The notes beneath the pieces are model-generated. The model saw nothing but the letters and a program-made list of their open reading frames with translations, was not told the origin of the DNA and made no database searches. This document shows, one piece after another, positions 1 to 7,630 of a stretch of 36,781 nt of DNA (position 1 is the stretch's first letter; each line of letters starts with the position of its first letter). The stretch spans positions 4,353-41,133 of the forward strand of contig VXUF01000025.1 of assembly GCA_009837085.1 (NCBI GenBank). Direction: 5' to 3'. The position numbers and the translations under genes are program-made. Origin of the DNA: Holophagales bacterium (GTDB taxonomy: Bacteria; Acidobacteriota; Thermoanaerobaculia; Multivoradales; Multivoraceae).

Positions 1-565
1 GGATGCCCGCCTTCTCCACCAGGGTGATCCGTTCGTCCGAAAGCAGCTCGCTTCTGATCTCCTCGGCGAGCCGGTCGAGCGACTTGAGTTCCACGTCGCC
101 GTGGACCAGCAGCGACAGCACTTGCCTGCGGTTCGTCACCAGCGAGATGACGGGGCGTTCGGCGTCCTGCGGGAAGGACGTGATCCGGTCCACCGTGCTC
201 TTGATGTCGTTGTAGGTCCGGTCCGGGTTCGCGCTGGTGAGAAGCTCGGCCATCACCGTGCCCAGCCCCTCGACCGAGATCGAGTTGATCTTCTTGATGC
301 CGTCGAGCGAACTGATCTCGTCCTCGATCGCCAGGACGACTCCCTCCTCGACCTCCTGGGGCGACGCCCCCGGATAGGCGACCACTACGGTCACCATGTC
401 CATATCGATTTCCGGGAACACCTCCCGCTTGGTTCCGAAGGCGAACAGGATGCCGCCGATAACCAGGACTCCCATCAGCAGGTTCGCCGCGACCGGATGC
501 GCCGCCATCCAGCCGATCGGCCCCTTCCTGTCGACGGGACCGTGGTCGTGCGACATCAGGCTCAT
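1..565 (-). CDS. RND efflux transporter (AcrB/MexB-type inner-membrane pump), N-terminal 188 residues only
   Basis: The reading frame starts at ATG 565 on the minus strand and stays open to the window edge, so the C-terminal part of the gene lies outside. The visible part has a short cytoplasmic leader, a first membrane helix (about residues 25-43, just after the motif AAHPVAANLL) and the start of the periplasmic porter domain with the family pattern FPEIDMDMVTV, YPGASPQEVEEGV and ISVEGLGTV. This is the proton-driven pump of a tripartite system that moves drugs, metals or lipophilic compounds out across both membranes. Its ATG overlaps the TGA of the adaptor gene (ATGA, 562-565), so the two are probably translationally coupled. 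The substrate cannot be told from this fragment. It is more like the broad HAE/ORF2-type pumps than a clear heavy-metal CusA, but that is a weak call. Confidence 0.93.
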   Translation of the reverse strand, partial: MSLMSHDHGPVDRKGPIGWMAAHPVAANLLMGVLVIGGILFAFGTKREVFPEIDMDMVTVVVAYPGASPQEVEEGVVLAIEDEISSLDGIKKINSISVEGLGTVMAELLTSANPDRTYNDIKSTVDRITSFPQDAERPVISLVTNRRQVLSLLVHGDVELKSLDRLAEEIRSELLSDERITLVEKAGI

Positions 566-1827
566 GGCGCCACTCCCGTCGGCACGGCCCCCCAGGCCGA
601 CACGTCCCAGCGGCTGGCGGCGGAAAGGAACTCGGCGGCGATCACCGGCGGCGCATCCGCCCCCAGGCGGAGCTTCATCCCCTCGATCGGAGTGGCGATG
701 CGACTGGTCACGACGAGTTCCCCGTCAGCCAGGCCGGTGTCGATGCACACGCTGTCCTCGAAACGCCACGCCACGTCGACCGGTCGACGCTCAAGCTGCT
801 CGCCGCTGTACAGCCAGAGGTGTCCGCCCTCCTGGAGCCAGTCGCGAGGCACTTCGAACAGGTCGCGCACCGCGCCGCCTTCGAGTAGCAGATCGACGTA
901 GCTGTCCAGAAGCAGGAGGCCACGTCCCGCCGCGCCGCCCGTCCCACGCTCGAGTCCGAGCGGATCGTCGACCTCCACCAGAACCCGGGCCATCCGGCCC
1001 GCGGTGTCGAGATCCCCCAGCAGCCGGACGATGCGGCCCGGCAGCACGTAGTCGGTCTCGGGATCGAGCCGCACCAGCGCCCGCGATCCCTCAACGTCGC
1101 CGTGGAAACCCGGAACCCGGAGCTGTTCGAGTTCGTCGGTGCGAACCGCGGCCCGCACCCAGAACGCGTCGGTGCCCGCCAGCGTCACGGCCTGGCTCTG
1201 CGGCGTCACCGTCTGGCCGACCTCGATCGTCTCGGAGAGCACGACGGCGTTGAACGGGCTGCGCACGACGGTGCGCTCGAGATCCAGTCTCGCCCGCGCC
1301 AGGGCCGCGCGGGCGGTGTGGACGGCCGAGAGCCGGGAGCGCAACTGAGGTTCGCGAAGCGCCAGCGAGGCCTCCATCTGTTCGACGTCCAGTTCGTCCT
1401 GGAACAGCTCCCACTCCCTCTCGGCGACCCGGCCCCGGCCCTGCTCGAGCTCCAGTTGGGCCGCCGCCTCGGCGACCGACGCGGTGGCCCGAGCCACCGC
1501 CAGCTTGAAGTCGGCATCCTCGATCGCGAAGATGACGTCGCCTTCGCGCAGCAACGTGCCGGGAGCGAGCTGCGGCATGACGAATGCGATCCGTCCGCTC
1601 ACCTGGGGTTGAACGACGACCCTCTGGGCCGGCAGCACGGTCCCCTGGGCCTCGATGTCGATACGCCGCGGCAGCCGCCTCACCTCTGCCACCTCGACCA
1701 GCACGCCGGAGTCGTCCGGCGGTCTCTGCACCGCCTCCGGTCTGGCCTGAATGATCGCCCTGGCAGCCACCAGGCCGACCACCAGGACCAGCCCCACGAT
1801 GCCGACGCGGATCAGGGTACCCTTCAT
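562..1827 (-). CDS. Efflux RND transporter periplasmic adaptor (HlyD/AcrA-type membrane-fusion protein)
   Basis: A protein of 421 residues that bridges the inner-membrane RND pump and the outer-membrane channel. It has an N-terminal anchor helix (about residues 5-28). A first lipoyl half follows with the pattern VVVQPQVSGRIAFV, then a helical hairpin rich in Glu, Arg, Ala and Leu (about 110-200). The second lipoyl half contains RTVVRSPFNAVVLS and VEVGQTV, and beta-barrel and membrane-proximal domains follow. The start is ATG 1827, with a GGAAGG motif just upstream. It lies 13 bases after the TolC-like gene and overlaps the pump gene by four bases. There is no lipobox, so the anchor is probably an uncleaved helix. 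The family call is secure; the exported substrate is unknown. Confidence 0.95.
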   Translation of the reverse strand: MKGTLIRVGIVGLVLVVGLVAARAIIQARPEAVQRPPDDSGVLVEVAEVRRLPRRIDIEAQGTVLPAQRVVVQPQVSGRIAFVMPQLAPGTLLREGDVIFAIEDADFKLAVARATASVAEAAAQLELEQGRGRVAEREWELFQDELDVEQMEASLALREPQLRSRLSAVHTARAALARARLDLERTVVRSPFNAVVLSETIEVGQTVTPQSQAVTLAGTDAFWVRAAVRTDELEQLRVPGFHGDVEGSRALVRLDPETDYVLPGRIVRLLGDLDTAGRMARVLVEVDDPLGLERGTGGAAGRGLLLLDSYVDLLLEGGAVRDLFEVPRDWLQEGGHLWLYSGEQLERRPVDVAWRFEDSVCIDTGLADGELVVTSRIATPIEGMKLRLGADAPPVIAAEFLSAASRWDVSAWGAVPTGVAP

Positions 1828-1840
1828 GGCCTTCCGCCTG

Positions 1841-3349
1841 TCAGGACGCTCCCTCAGCGACTCTTGTTTCGGGCGCCGCGGCGAGTCCCGCCGCCAGCCG
1901 CTCCACCGACGTGCCCGGCGCGAGGCCCAGCGCCCGGCAGAGTTGCAGGCGGCTCGCGAGCTGCTGCCGCCGGGCGTCGACCAGCGCCTGCTCCAGCCCC
2001 TGCTGGGACAGGAGCGCGGTCAGCACGTTCAGGTAGTCCGTGGCGCCCTCACGGTACGACTCACTGGTGAGAAGCAGCACGCGCCGCGCTTCTCCCAACC
2101 GCTCCTCCAGGTTCGCGACGAGCTCACGGGTGCTGCGGCCGACCGCAAGCGCGGTCTGCACCTCGCCGACCGCGTCGACCAGGGACTGCGCATAGGCGTA
2201 CAGGCTCTCCTCCGCCGCCGCATAGGCCTGGTCGATCCGCGCGCGCCGGCCACCGGCGGCGTAGACCGACTGCGCCCCGCTGCCGCCGATCTGCCGCACG
2301 AGGTTGCTCAGCACATCGGTGATCTCGAGCGCTCGCCCCGACAACAGGGCGGTCACCGACAGTGACGGAAGCCACTCCTTGACCGCGGCTGCCGCCCGCC
2401 GGTCCGCGGCCTCCACGCGGCGGCGCGCGGCCTGCAGATCCGGCCGCCGCTCCAGCAACTGCGCGGGCACGCCGAGATCGGGTCGCGCACTCCCCGCGAG
2501 CAACGGACCGAGACCCGGCGAAACGGCCGGGGTCGCCCGCTCGGCGCTGCCCAGAAGCGTGGCGAGCTGGAACTCGAGCGACTCGAGGCGGCCACGCGCC
2601 AGCTCGATCTGACCCTGCAGGCTCAGCAGTTGCTCGCGCTGGCGGCCGATATCCTGAGCCGGGCCCAGTCCCTGGCCGAAGCGAAGTTGCGTCAGCTCCA
2701 GGAACCGCTCCGAGGTCGCCTGCTGCCGCTCGAGCAGGGCGATCAGCTCCCGCTCGGCGACGATCCCGAACCACACCTCCGCCAGCACCGACGACAGGGT
2801 GATGGCCAGCGACCGCAGATCCTGGACGCTGGCCTCGGCTTCCAGAAGCGCCGCCACCTCCCGGTTCCTCAGCCGGCCCCAAAGGTCGACCTCGAAGCTC
2901 GCCGCGAGACTCGCATCGTACGCGGCGCCCTGGAACAGGAACGGGTTGACCAGCCCGCTGCTCGGAAAGGTCAGATCGTTGCCCGCGAGCGTGGCGTCGA
3001 GGCGAGGCATCAGGTAGGCCCCACTCTCGCGGGCGCGGGCGTCCGCCGCCTCGAAGCGGCTCCAGGCGGCCTGCAGATCGAAGCTCTGGCCGGCCAGGCG
3101 GTCCTGGAGACCCTGGAGCGTCTGATCGCCCAGGGCGCCGCAGGCGCCGGGCGCGGCCGCATCGGTCACTGGGGCGAGTCCCTGATCGAACTCGGCCGGC
3201 GGCTCCGCGACCTCCGGAATGCGCTCCAGCACACTTGTGTGGGTGCAACCCAGCGCGACCACGGCCAGTCCGCTAGCGGCAAGACAAGTCGCGTAGAACC
3301 AGGAGGATGGACCTGCAGCAGTGGCGACCTTGTAGGACGGGCAACGCAT
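1841..3349 (-). CDS. TolC/NodT-type outer-membrane efflux lipoprotein
   Basis: About 502 residues; it forms the outer-membrane duct of the tripartite efflux operon with the next two genes. The N-terminus has a signal helix ending in a lipobox (VVALGC, lipid Cys35 from this start). The body shows the duplicated OEP pattern: long amphipathic helices and two similar halves. Family motifs include FEVDLWGRLRN in the first half and LLERRPDLQAARRRVEAAD at the start of the second, both typical of NodT-type factors. I chose ATG 3349 because a start at TTG 3376 adds only nine residues and has no ribosome-binding site. This is the first gene of the operon, 66 bases downstream of the hydantoinase A-like gene. 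I saw no convincing sigma70 promoter in that gap. Confidence 0.93.
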   Translation of the reverse strand: MRCPSYKVATAAGPSSWFYATCLAASGLAVVALGCTHTSVLERIPEVAEPPAEFDQGLAPVTDAAAPGACGALGDQTLQGLQDRLAGQSFDLQAAWSRFEAADARARESGAYLMPRLDATLAGNDLTFPSSGLVNPFLFQGAAYDASLAASFEVDLWGRLRNREVAALLEAEASVQDLRSLAITLSSVLAEVWFGIVAERELIALLERQQATSERFLELTQLRFGQGLGPAQDIGRQREQLLSLQGQIELARGRLESLEFQLATLLGSAERATPAVSPGLGPLLAGSARPDLGVPAQLLERRPDLQAARRRVEAADRRAAAAVKEWLPSLSVTALLSGRALEITDVLSNLVRQIGGSGAQSVYAAGGRRARIDQAYAAAEESLYAYAQSLVDAVGEVQTALAVGRSTRELVANLEERLGEARRVLLLTSESYREGATDYLNVLTALLSQQGLEQALVDARRQQLASRLQLCRALGLAPGTSVERLAAGLAAAPETRVAEGAS

Positions 3350-3415
3350 GGGCGGCGAACCGACGGGAACCGACAACTCTACGCCAAGCCCGCCGGCGCT
3401 CAGTTGAGAACGGCC

Positions 3416-5692
3416 CTAGTTACGTCCCTCCGGCCCGGAAGTTCTGTTCGCCGCCCGGTCGAGGACCAGCGCGTGTGCCTGGTCTATCCGCAACTCCCAG
3501 CCTGGCTCCACCACCGTGATGCTGTGTCGCTCCTGGACCAGACAGGGGCCTGGGCGTTCGAAACCCGGAGCGAGATCTTCGCGACGCAGGAGCGCGGCGG
3601 TCCGCCAACCGTCGAACCAGGCCCGGTACTCTCCGGCTCCGGCCTCGTGGCCCGCGGCCGTCCCGGCCCGGTCGAGCCGCGCGGCGGCCGGTGCGGTCGA
3701 GGCCAGGACCCTGATCGACTCGACCTCGATCGGGTGTTCCGGGGGCGGATAGCCGTAGACCGCCTGGTAACGGTCAGCGAAGAGACCCGCGATGACGTCG
3801 ATCGAGGCGGCCTCCGCGGCGGAAGCCGGTTCCACTTCGAGCGCCGTTTCCTGGCCGAGCAACCGGAGCCGGACGATTCGACGCCGCACCGCGGCGCCTT
3901 CCAGGTTCGCGCCACGCTCCTCCAGCAGTCGGCCCAGTGCTTCGCGCTCCAGGCGTTCGACCACGGATCCGGTGCCACCGTCGTCGAGCGGTTCGAGGAC
4001 CTGCCGGTGAGCGAAGCGCTCCAGCACGGCGTGGCCGAGCCCGACGGCGCTGAGCAGCGACGTATCGACGGGCACGAGCACCGTCTCCATGCCCAGCTCC
4101 GATGCGATCGCACAGGCGTGCTGACCGCCGGCCCCGCCGAAGCTGACCAGGGCGTAGTCCGTTGGGTCGTAGCCGCGCGAGATGGAGATACGGCGAATCG
4201 CGTCGGCCATCCGCTCGTTGGCGATCGCGAGGAACCCGCCGAGGAGGTTCTCGTTGACACCGCCGAGCCCGGCCAGCGCCTCGGCGGCACGCTCTTCAGC
4301 GGCGGCGACGTCGATGGGCAGACCGAAGGCGGTCGGATCGATGCGCCCCAGCAACAGGTTGACATCGGTGATCGTGAGCGGTCCGCCGGCTCCATAGCAG
4401 GCGGGTCCGGGACGCGCCCCGGCGCTTTCCGGCCCCACCTTGAGTTGACCGTGATCCACCCGGCAGATCGAGCCGCCGCCTGAGGCCACGGTCTCGATCG
4501 CCAGTGCCGGGGCCACGACAACCGCGTCGCCGACGCGGAACTCAAAGTTGTACTCGAAGTCGCCGTCGTAGCGCGAGACGTCCGTACTGGTGCCTCCCAT
4601 GTCGAACCCGATCACCCGTTCATGGCCACTAGCGCAGCCCGCCGCGGCCGCGCCTACCACGCCCCCGGCAGGGCCCGACAACAGGCTGTCCTTGGGCCGG
4701 TAGCTCGAGAAGCCCGCAAGCCCACCGGCGCTGGTCATCACGCGGGGCGCGACCCCGCCGTTCTCACCTGCTTCCTCGCCGCGACCTCCCGAGAGCGCGG
4801 CGCCCGTGGTCTCCAGGTAGCCGCCGACGGCCCTCCCCAGGTAGGCGTCGACCACGGCCGTGTGCGCGCGAGGCACGATCTTGATCAGCGGCGCCAGCTC
4901 CGCCGAGCACGACACCGTCCGGAAGCCGGCAGAGCGAAGAATACGCTCGGCACGCAGCTCGTGATCCGGGTTCCGGTAGCTGTGCATCAACGCGACGGCC
5001 GCGGCGCGGAAGCCCTCTTCGACGAGCGCGCGGGCAGCGGTTCTCAGGCCGTCTTCGTCCAGCGGCTCGAGCTCCCGCCCCTCGGCGTCGAGCCTTCCGT
5101 TGACCTCGACCGACCGTTCGTACAGGGGAGCCGGACGCTCGACCGCGAGCGCGAAGATGTCCGGTCTCGCCTGGTCGCCGATCAGCAGCAGGTCGGCGAA
5201 CCCTTCGGTGACGAAGAGCACTGTCCGCGATCCCGCCCGCTCGAGCAGGGCGTTCGTGCCGCGTGTCGTGGCAAGCCGGAGATCGCACGGCGGAAGCGGT
5301 TCGTTCAGTGCCCTGCGGGTTGCGATGCGCGCGGCGAGAATCGGAGCGTTCTCCGGCGACAGGAGCTCCAGCACCTGGCCGGGCTGGCAAGAGGGCGCTG
5401 CGGCGCCGCTCTCCGCCGGCAGCAACCGGCAGGCACCATCCGCCGACCATTGCTCCACCAATGCCGGCGCGCCCCCGCCCAGGGGCACCGCACGGTAGCC
5501 GGCGAAGAAGCCCTCAGGCAGGTCGAAGCGTGTCTCGAGCCGGGGTCCCCGCGCGCCATCCGAGATCACGGTGGCCCGGACCGCTCCCGAACTCAGGACC
5601 TTCACGCACCGGGATGAGCCCTCCGGGTCGATCGCGACACAGTCCGTGAACGTACCGCCGGTATCGATCCAGAGCTGCCAGAGGGGTGGCAC
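3416..5692 (-). CDS. 5-oxoprolinase/hydantoinase A-like ATPase (HyuA half only)
   Basis: A protein of 758 residues in the hydantoinase/oxoprolinase A family, which uses ATP to open the ring of 5-oxoproline or hydantoins. It starts at GTG 5692 with WQLWIDTGGTFTDC (phosphate-binding motif, residues 9-16). The second ASKHA-type motif FDMGGTSTDVS lies near residue 363, and the Gly-rich segment SFGGAGGQHA comes later. The opening motif resembles the N-terminal half of the fused 5-oxoprolinase (about 1,200-1,300 residues) more than classic HyuA. The frame stops at the natural end of the A half, and no HyuB domain follows; the next gene downstream is an efflux factor. The partner may be elsewhere in the genome or lost. 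The gene is 35 bases downstream of the TPR lipoprotein gene. The exact substrate is unknown. Confidence 0.9.
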   Translation of the reverse strand: MPPLWQLWIDTGGTFTDCVAIDPEGSSRCVKVLSSGAVRATVISDGARGPRLETRFDLPEGFFAGYRAVPLGGGAPALVEQWSADGACRLLPAESGAAAPSCQPGQVLELLSPENAPILAARIATRRALNEPLPPCDLRLATTRGTNALLERAGSRTVLFVTEGFADLLLIGDQARPDIFALAVERPAPLYERSVEVNGRLDAEGRELEPLDEDGLRTAARALVEEGFRAAAVALMHSYRNPDHELRAERILRSAGFRTVSCSAELAPLIKIVPRAHTAVVDAYLGRAVGGYLETTGAALSGGRGEEAGENGGVAPRVMTSAGGLAGFSSYRPKDSLLSGPAGGVVGAAAAGCASGHERVIGFDMGGTSTDVSRYDGDFEYNFEFRVGDAVVVAPALAIETVASGGGSICRVDHGQLKVGPESAGARPGPACYGAGGPLTITDVNLLLGRIDPTAFGLPIDVAAAEERAAEALAGLGGVNENLLGGFLAIANERMADAIRRISISRGYDPTDYALVSFGGAGGQHACAIASELGMETVLVPVDTSLLSAVGLGHAVLERFAHRQVLEPLDDGGTGSVVERLEREALGRLLEERGANLEGAAVRRRIVRLRLLGQETALEVEPASAAEAASIDVIAGLFADRYQAVYGYPPPEHPIEVESIRVLASTAPAAARLDRAGTAAGHEAGAGEYRAWFDGWRTAALLRREDLAPGFERPGPCLVQERHSITVVEPGWELRIDQAHALVLDRAANRTSGPEGRN

Positions 5693-5727
5693 AGCGGAAA
5701 CCCGGTCGCGCAGCCGCTCGGCGACGG

Positions 5728-6903
5728 TCAGGAAGCCGCCAGCAGACGGACGAGGCGATCGATCCGCCGGTCGCCGTCGGGCTCCAGCCGCTGCGCGCGG
5801 CGAAGCAGTTTCTCAGCGGCCTTCCGCTCGCCCCGGCGCAGCAGCACCTCGCCCAAAGCCGCCGCCGGCGCCGCCTCGTCGGGTCCAAGCCGCCGCGCCC
5901 TGCTGTAGAAGCGTTCCGCCTCGTCCAGACGCCCGTACCGCAAGCTCAGATCGCCGAGGGCGATGTAGGTGAACGGGTTGCGGTTGCGTCTGGCGTCGGC
6001 CATCAGCAGCAGGTCGTCCGCCTCCTCCGTGCGCCCGTTCAGCCGCAGCAACACTGCCAGGTTGACCAGGGCCGAACTGAGCCCCGGATCGACGACCAGG
6101 GCCTGCCGATAGCTCCGCTCCGCCTGGACGGTCCTGCCGCTCCGGCGCTGGGCAACACCCAGGTTGGCCCAGGCGGAGGCCAGTTCAGGGTCGATTCGGA
6201 CTGCGTCCTCGAGCCACGCGACCGCTTCGTCGAGGCGGTTGGCCCGCAGCGCCTCGGCTCCCCGGTTCGAGTAGTAGAGCGCGGTCGCCGTGAGATCGCT
6301 GATCGGCGTGACCCTGAAGCCCCGCTCGTCCTCGCGCAGGCCGAAGTCGATGAGCCGCATCGCATGCCTGGGCCCGAACCCCACGGCCACGTGGTCGGAG
6401 ATGACGATCAGGTCCCCCTCGCGCTCGAAGTTCTCGACGTGCGACACCTCGACGAAGTAGGCGGCGAGATCGAGTTCCCTGGCCATGCCGACGAACATCT
6501 GCGTAAAGGCCAGACAGTTCGCAGTCCGGGTCTCGAACACTTCCACCGCGGATCCGGTACGCCCGGCCTTGTACTCCACGCCGAGCATGGACGTCTCGGT
6601 CACCGCCTCGATCAGCCGATCGAGGCGCTTGTCCCGCTCGGTCGCGCCGACCGCCTCGTGAACCCAGGCGGCCATTTGGTCGTTCAGCGCGAACGGCACC
6701 AGGGCATTCCTGACTTCGCGATGCTCGAGTTCACGCAGCAGCGCGTTCTCGCCCGTCTCGCGCACACCGGTCGAGACACACGCCAGAGCCAGCGCAGCCA
6801 GAAACGCCGCCACAACCAGCCGATTCAGCCAGCGGCGCCCGATCCGCGGTTCGCTGTCCCCCGAAGTCACAACGGTCACACCCTCCATCGGCGCCGGCAC
6901 CAT
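5728..6903 (-). CDS. Lipoprotein with transglutaminase-like domain and TPR repeats
   Basis: 391 residues from ATG 6903. A membrane-targeting helix ends in a lipobox (LALAC, Cys42), so it is probably a periplasm-facing lipoprotein. Residues about 100-190 look like a transglutaminase/cysteine-protease-like core. Cys130 is in RTANCLAF, His171 in ISDHVAVGF and Asp186 in LIDFG, in the order of a Cys-His-Asp triad. The C-terminal half (about 205-380) consists of tetratricopeptide repeats, seen as repeated A-W-L-x-DA-x-R-x-DPE and L-G-x-A-x-x-R patterns. Together this suggests a protein that binds partners through its TPRs and processes or binds peptides. The true substrate is unknown. A second in-frame ATG at 6888 is also possible. 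A hairpin (6951-6978) separates it from the DUF4126 gene upstream. Confidence 0.85.
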   Translation of the reverse strand: MVPAPMEGVTVVTSGDSEPRIGRRWLNRLVVAAFLAALALACVSTGVRETGENALLRELEHREVRNALVPFALNDQMAAWVHEAVGATERDKRLDRLIEAVTETSMLGVEYKAGRTGSAVEVFETRTANCLAFTQMFVGMARELDLAAYFVEVSHVENFEREGDLIVISDHVAVGFGPRHAMRLIDFGLREDERGFRVTPISDLTATALYYSNRGAEALRANRLDEAVAWLEDAVRIDPELASAWANLGVAQRRSGRTVQAERSYRQALVVDPGLSSALVNLAVLLRLNGRTEEADDLLLMADARRNRNPFTYIALGDLSLRYGRLDEAERFYSRARRLGPDEAAPAAALGEVLLRRGERKAAEKLLRRAQRLEPDGDRRIDRLVRLLAAS

Positions 6904-6950
6904 CTTAGCGCCGCTGATTCCTCAACCGGCCGAATCGCCGCGCGATTCCC

Positions 6951-6978
6951 GAAACGCCGGGTCGTCCGCCGGCGTTTC
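6951..6978 (-). terminator. Hairpin after the DUF4126 gene, possible terminator
   Basis: A perfect 10-bp inverted repeat (GAAACGCCGG and CCGGCGTTTC) with an 8-base loop, 36 bases past the stop of the DUF4126 gene and about 48 bases before the TPR gene. It is the right size and place for a terminator or attenuator. No T-run follows on the minus strand, so Rho-independent stopping is uncertain. Confidence 0.45.
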
Positions 6979-7014
6979 CTCCCGCACACCGCGGGGGTTC
7001 CCCGGCGTCCGGTT

Positions 7015-7599
7015 CTAGGACTCGGCGCGTTGCGCCGTGAGCGCACGCCGGCGGACGACCCGGAGGCTGATCACAGCCACCACCAGCAGCAGCAGCGGCA
7101 CGGCGGCCAGCGCGACCAGCGGCAGGGCGACCGCCAGCAGCGAAAGTCCGACCGCGGAGCCGGCCTCGCCGGTCGAGATCACCGGATTGCCAATCCCGGC
7201 GGTGGCCATCGTCGAAGCCCCGCGAAGCAGGCTCGTCCCGGTCTGGATCCCCGCCGCCGCGCCGCCTCCCGCCACCGCGGCCAGCGCCCAGTCGAGCAGG
7301 GGCGAAGCGGTTTCGATGTTCGCCGCAGCGACGGCGACGCCGGCGGTGACGGCCGCCGGCATGGCTGCGACGTCGAGCAGGTTGTCGAGCCAGGGGATGT
7401 AGTACGCGCCGATCTCGAGAGCCGCCGCTATCCCAAACGCCAGCAGGGCAGGTGTTCGCGCCATCCATTCAAAATCCTGGGACAGGTCGAGTGCGCCACT
7501 CCTGGCCGCCACGCCCATGACCAGAAAGGGCAGAAACACCCGGAAGCCGCAGGCCGCGGCGAGGCCGATACCAAGACCGACGCTGAGCAGAATCTCCAT
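7015..7599 (-). CDS. DUF4126 family integral membrane protein
   Basis: 194 residues from ATG 7599. I chose this start because it has a strong purine-rich ribosome-binding site (GGAGAGGAG) and avoids overlap with the murJ end at 7631. The sequence is mostly hydrophobic, with the DUF4126 pattern: an N-terminal LGIGLAAACGFRVFLPFLV, then ALLAFGIAAALEIGAYYIPWLDNLLD, Ala-rich helices, and a C-terminal basic tail after the last helix (about residues 155-180). About five membrane segments are likely. The family has no established function that I know of. It follows murJ in the same direction with a 31-base gap, so the two may be co-transcribed. Confidence 0.85.
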   Translation of the reverse strand: MEILLSVGLGIGLAAACGFRVFLPFLVMGVAARSGALDLSQDFEWMARTPALLAFGIAAALEIGAYYIPWLDNLLDVAAMPAAVTAGVAVAAANIETASPLLDWALAAVAGGGAAAGIQTGTSLLRGASTMATAGIGNPVISTGEAGSAVGLSLLAVALPLVALAAVPLLLLVVAVISLRVVRRRALTAQRAES

Positions 7600-7630
7600 C
7601 TCGCCACTCCTCTCCTCTTCCTGATCCTGA

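Noticed and set aside
1102..2070. Long plus-strand frames opposite the membrane-fusion and TolC-like genes
   Set aside because: They are antisense to clear genes, rich in Arg, Pro and His as expected of shadows, and lack domains.
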